From Ignavibacteriota bacterium (lineage in GTDB: Bacteria > Bacteroidota > Ignavibacteria > Tepidaquicellales > Tepidaquicellaceae), in contig PNBM01000293.1 of the NCBI GenBank assembly GCA_003135995.1, positions 12,733-20,250 of the forward strand: a DNA stretch of 7,518 bases. Direction: 5' to 3'. The position numbers and the translations under genes are program-made. Below the pieces are notes generated by a model, which was given only the letters and a program-made list of their open reading frames with translations, was not told the DNA's origin and searched no databases. This document shows, one piece after another, positions 5,731 to 7,518 of this stretch (positions within the stretch are counted from its first letter, which is position 1; every line of letters begins with the position of its first letter).

Positions 5731-6362
5731 TATATATTCAAAATTATTTTATTTAATAAAACATAAACTAAAGAAAAGAAAATCGGTATTGATAAATTAT
5801 CATCGATTTTTAATGGCAAAAGTTCAAGTATAGTCGTTAAAATTAATGCTATGAAAGCGATTAAATACTCTAAAGGAAATTGTGAGATTCTGGGCGTAAC
5901 TGCTATAATAATAATGCCAATAATTAAAAAACTTAAACTTCCTTCTAATGTTTTGTTTAAAATTTTATGCTTACCAAACTTTTTTCCTATTAAAGCCGCC
6001 GCTGTATCACAAAGTATCATAATTAAAATAGCGACAGCTGCAATTTCCTTCGGAAAAATCCAGACTGTCAGAAAAATTCCTATGACGTAATATGTTCCGC
6101 CGGTAAATAAATGTTTTTTTACATCTAACTCTCTTGACCTTAAAACAGGATGTAATATCATTAGATAAAATTTATTAAAGCCGGAACTGACTTTTCTTAA
6201 TAAATCGAAAAGAATCATTAATGAAGCGGCAGTAAGTGTGATATATACAATTAATTCTTTTTCAAGAATATAGATTAAGATAGGAATTACAACAGATGTA
6301 AGATGTATCCCTTTTCTCAATAGCTCATTACCGTAACTGATTTTATCTTTTATCTCTTCCAA
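5730..6362 (-). CDS. CTP-dependent diacylglycerol/polyprenol kinase-like membrane protein
   Basis: An integral membrane protein of 210 residues with about six hydrophobic segments. Motifs fit the dolichol kinase/phytol kinase/DGK1 group: ELLRKGIH (13-20), GTYYVIG (89-95), ILCDTAAALIGKKFGKHK (116-133), KTLEGSLSFL (137-146) and ELLPLKIDDNLSIPI (180-194). In characterised members the conserved R-K-x-x-H, D-T-A-A and E-G-S residues serve CTP-dependent phosphorylation of a lipid alcohol. The true substrate here (diacylglycerol, undecaprenol, phytol or other) cannot be read from sequence. Such proteins are often mis-named phosphatidate cytidylyltransferase. The start is TTG; an in-frame TAA lies 15 bases upstream and no ATG is available. 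The stop overlaps the ychF start by one base, so the two form a coupled pair, while ftsH lies 142 bases upstream. Confidence 0.85.
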   Translation of the reverse strand: MEEIKDKISYGNELLRKGIHLTSVVIPILIYILEKELIVYITLTAASLMILFDLLRKVSSGFNKFYLMILHPVLRSRELDVKKHLFTGGTYYVIGIFLTVWIFPKEIAAVAILIMILCDTAAALIGKKFGKHKILNKTLEGSLSFLIIGIIIIAVTPRISQFPLEYLIAFIALILTTILELLPLKIDDNLSIPIFFSLVYVLLNKIILNI

Positions 6363-6415
6363 TAAGAAAAAGGTGTCTTAAAATTTAAATTTGTCCTCGT
6401 AGCTGCTCTAGTGAA

Positions 6416-6433
6416 CGCAAGCTTTAGCTTGCG
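6416..6433. repeat. Perfect hairpin between ftsH and the polyprenol kinase gene
   Basis: CGCAAGCT (6416-6423) and AGCTTGCG (6426-6433) form a perfect palindrome with a two-base centre (a 7-bp stem with a TTTA loop in RNA). It lies downstream of the ftsH stop in the direction of transcription. No T-run follows on the minus strand. It may mark the ftsH 3' end, a processing site between cistrons, or a dispersed palindrome. Confidence 0.6.
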
Positions 6434-6448
6434 AAAATTTCTTGCAAT

Positions 6449-6466
6449 CGCAGAATTCAGCCTGCG
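6449..6466. repeat. Second, weaker hairpin after ftsH
   Basis: CGCAG (6449-6453) pairs with CTGCG (6462-6466) around an 8-base loop. A further TTG (6443-6445) can pair with CAA (6467-6469) if bases between are bulged. It sits 15 bases from the palindrome at 6416-6433. Both are G/C-rich islands in AT-rich DNA, so the two may be halves of one repeat element. Confidence 0.35.
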
Positions 6467-6504
6467 CAATCAATCATTATTAAAATTCTCGCGATAAAAA
6501 AACA

Positions 6505-7518
6505 TCAATTCGCCGAAACCGGCGTATCCACAATTTTAGATTCTTTTTTTCCCGGAACATCATTTTCAGTTTTATACCCATTATTATCTTCCTTTATTAC
6601 AGGAGGTAATTCTTTACCATGCATAACAAGGTCTATTTCTTCAGAATCAAGAATTTCTCTTTCAAGCAGTACTTCGGCAAGTCTGTGCATTACATCTATG
6701 TTATCCCTTAATATTTTTTCAGCCCTGTTCATACCATTTTCGACTATTCTTTTAATCTCATCATCAATTATAATTTGTGTATCTTCACTGTAATTTTTAT
6801 GTTCGTGAAGTTCTTTTCCTAAAAATACTTCTTCCTGTTTATTGCCATACATAATAGGTCCTAACTTTTCACTCATTCCGTATTCGCAGACCATTTTGCG
6901 TGCTAAATTCGTTGCTCTTTCAATATCATTACTTGCACCGGTAGTATATTCATTGAAAATTAGTTTTTCCGCAGCGCGCCCGCCCATTGCATAGGCGATC
7001 ATTGCTTCGAGATATTCTTTGGAATAAGTATGTTTCTCGTCTATCGGAAGATATGTTGTTACTCCTAATGCTCTTCCGCGCGGAATAATTGTAACTTTGT
7101 GAACGGGGTCAGCTTCGGGAGTCATCTTAGCTACAAGAACGTGTCCGATTTCGTGATATGAAGTAGTTTTCTTTTCACGTTCTGAAATAATTAAACTTTT
7201 TCTCTCTGTACCCATTAGAACTTTATCCTTTGCATCTTCAAGGTCCCGCATTGCAACTGCATTCGAATTTTTCCTTGCAGCGAGTAAAGCCGCTTCGTTT
7301 ACGAGATTAGCTAAATCAGCACCGGAAAATCCCGGTGTTCCTTTCGCAATAACATCTATCTTAACATCCTTATCTAATGGTATTTGTCTCGTATGGACTT
7401 TTAAAATTCCTTCTCTGCCTTTAACGTCCGGTCTGTCGACAACAACCTGTCTGTCAAATCTTCCCGGTCTTAATAATGCCGGATCAAGAACATCGGGACG
7501 GTTAGTGGCGGAAATGAG
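6505..7518 (-). CDS. ftsH: ATP-dependent zinc metalloprotease FtsH, C-terminal part
   Basis: Membrane-anchored AAA+ protease that unfolds and degrades misfolded membrane proteins and short-lived regulators. The frame stays open to the right edge, so the visible 337 codons are only the end of the gene. The membrane anchors and Walker motifs lie outside the window. An ATG at 7251 is an internal methionine, not the start. In fragment numbering from the edge, the second region of homology with two arginine fingers ([20 protein letters not shown], 4-23) comes first, then [19 protein letters not shown] near 64-82. The zinc site HEIGH is at 122-126 and the third metal ligand D198 is in [10 protein letters not shown] leucine-rich helical region follows, and then a poorly conserved hydrophilic tail. 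The stop is TGA. All catalytic residues in view are intact. It is the first minus-strand gene before the lipid kinase and ychF. Confidence 0.98.
   Translation of the reverse strand, partial: LISATNRPDVLDPALLRPGRFDRQVVVDRPDVKGREGILKVHTRQIPLDKDVKIDVIAKGTPGFSGADLANLVNEAALLAARKNSNAVAMRDLEDAKDKVLMGTERKSLIISEREKKTTSYHEIGHVLVAKMTPEADPVHKVTIIPRGRALGVTTYLPIDEKHTYSKEYLEAMIAYAMGGRAAEKLIFNEYTTGASNDIERATNLARKMVCEYGMSEKLGPIMYGNKQEEVFLGKELHEHKNYSEDTQIIIDDEIKRIVENGMNRAEKILRDNIDVMHRLAEVLLEREILDSEEIDLVMHGKELPPVIKEDNNGYKTENDVPGKKESKIVDTPVSAN

Noticed and set aside
5851..6090. 79-codon plus-strand open frame opposite the polyprenol kinase gene
   Set aside because: It mirrors the DTAA and EGS motif region of the real gene, and its residues show no family resemblance.
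7249..7251. ATG at 7251 as the start of a short protease gene
   Set aside because: The same frame stays open upstream to the window edge and encodes the conserved FtsH arginine-finger and helical regions, so this is an internal methionine of a partial ftsH.
1..7518. CRISPR array, tRNA, rRNA, insertion sequence or defence system
   Set aside because: I read both strands for regularly spaced repeats, cloverleaf-like arms, transposase or nuclease motifs and found none; the tandem arrays lack spacers.

Overview
The window is AT-rich chromosomal DNA from a bacterium. It holds housekeeping genes in two convergent blocks. Most starts lack a recognisable Shine-Dalgarno sequence, four of the seven visible starts are TTG or GTG, and the intergenic gaps carry short palindromes and tandem repeats. 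Together with the protein sequences this suggests a Bacteroidota/Chlorobi-group organism, perhaps Ignavibacteria-like. That placement is inference, because no rRNA or marker tree is available here.

Plus-strand block (1-4442). The window opens with the last 19 codons of an unidentified gene, followed by an AT-rich gap. Next comes a small proline-rich two-helix membrane protein of the DUF4190 type, then dUTPase (dut) only 5 bases later. A repeat-bearing gap leads to a short, divergent RsmI-type 16S rRNA 2'-O-methyltransferase. A second gap, made largely of hairpins and a 9-bp tandem repeat, runs up to purM (AIR synthetase). After purM comes an L-lysine 6-aminotransferase (lat), the only gene here with a strong Shine-Dalgarno sequence.

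Minus-strand block (4627-7518). Read in its own direction it contains the C-terminal 337 codons of ftsH (N-terminus beyond the right edge), a gap with two hairpins, a CTP-dependent diacylglycerol/polyprenol kinase-like membrane protein, and ychF. The kinase stop and the ychF start overlap in TAATG. The two blocks meet tail to tail at 4443-4626, where a 10-bp inverted repeat overlaps the last codons of ychF.

Functional picture: nucleotide metabolism (dut, purM), translation and ribosome maintenance (rsmI, ychF), membrane quality control and lipid-carrier phosphorylation (ftsH, polyprenol kinase), and lysine degradation (lat). No tRNA, rRNA, CRISPR array, insertion sequence or phage gene is visible. 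I see no convincing novel multi-gene system. The most interesting material is the set of repeat elements placed against the starts of rsmI and purM, and the altered cofactor-site motif in RsmI.
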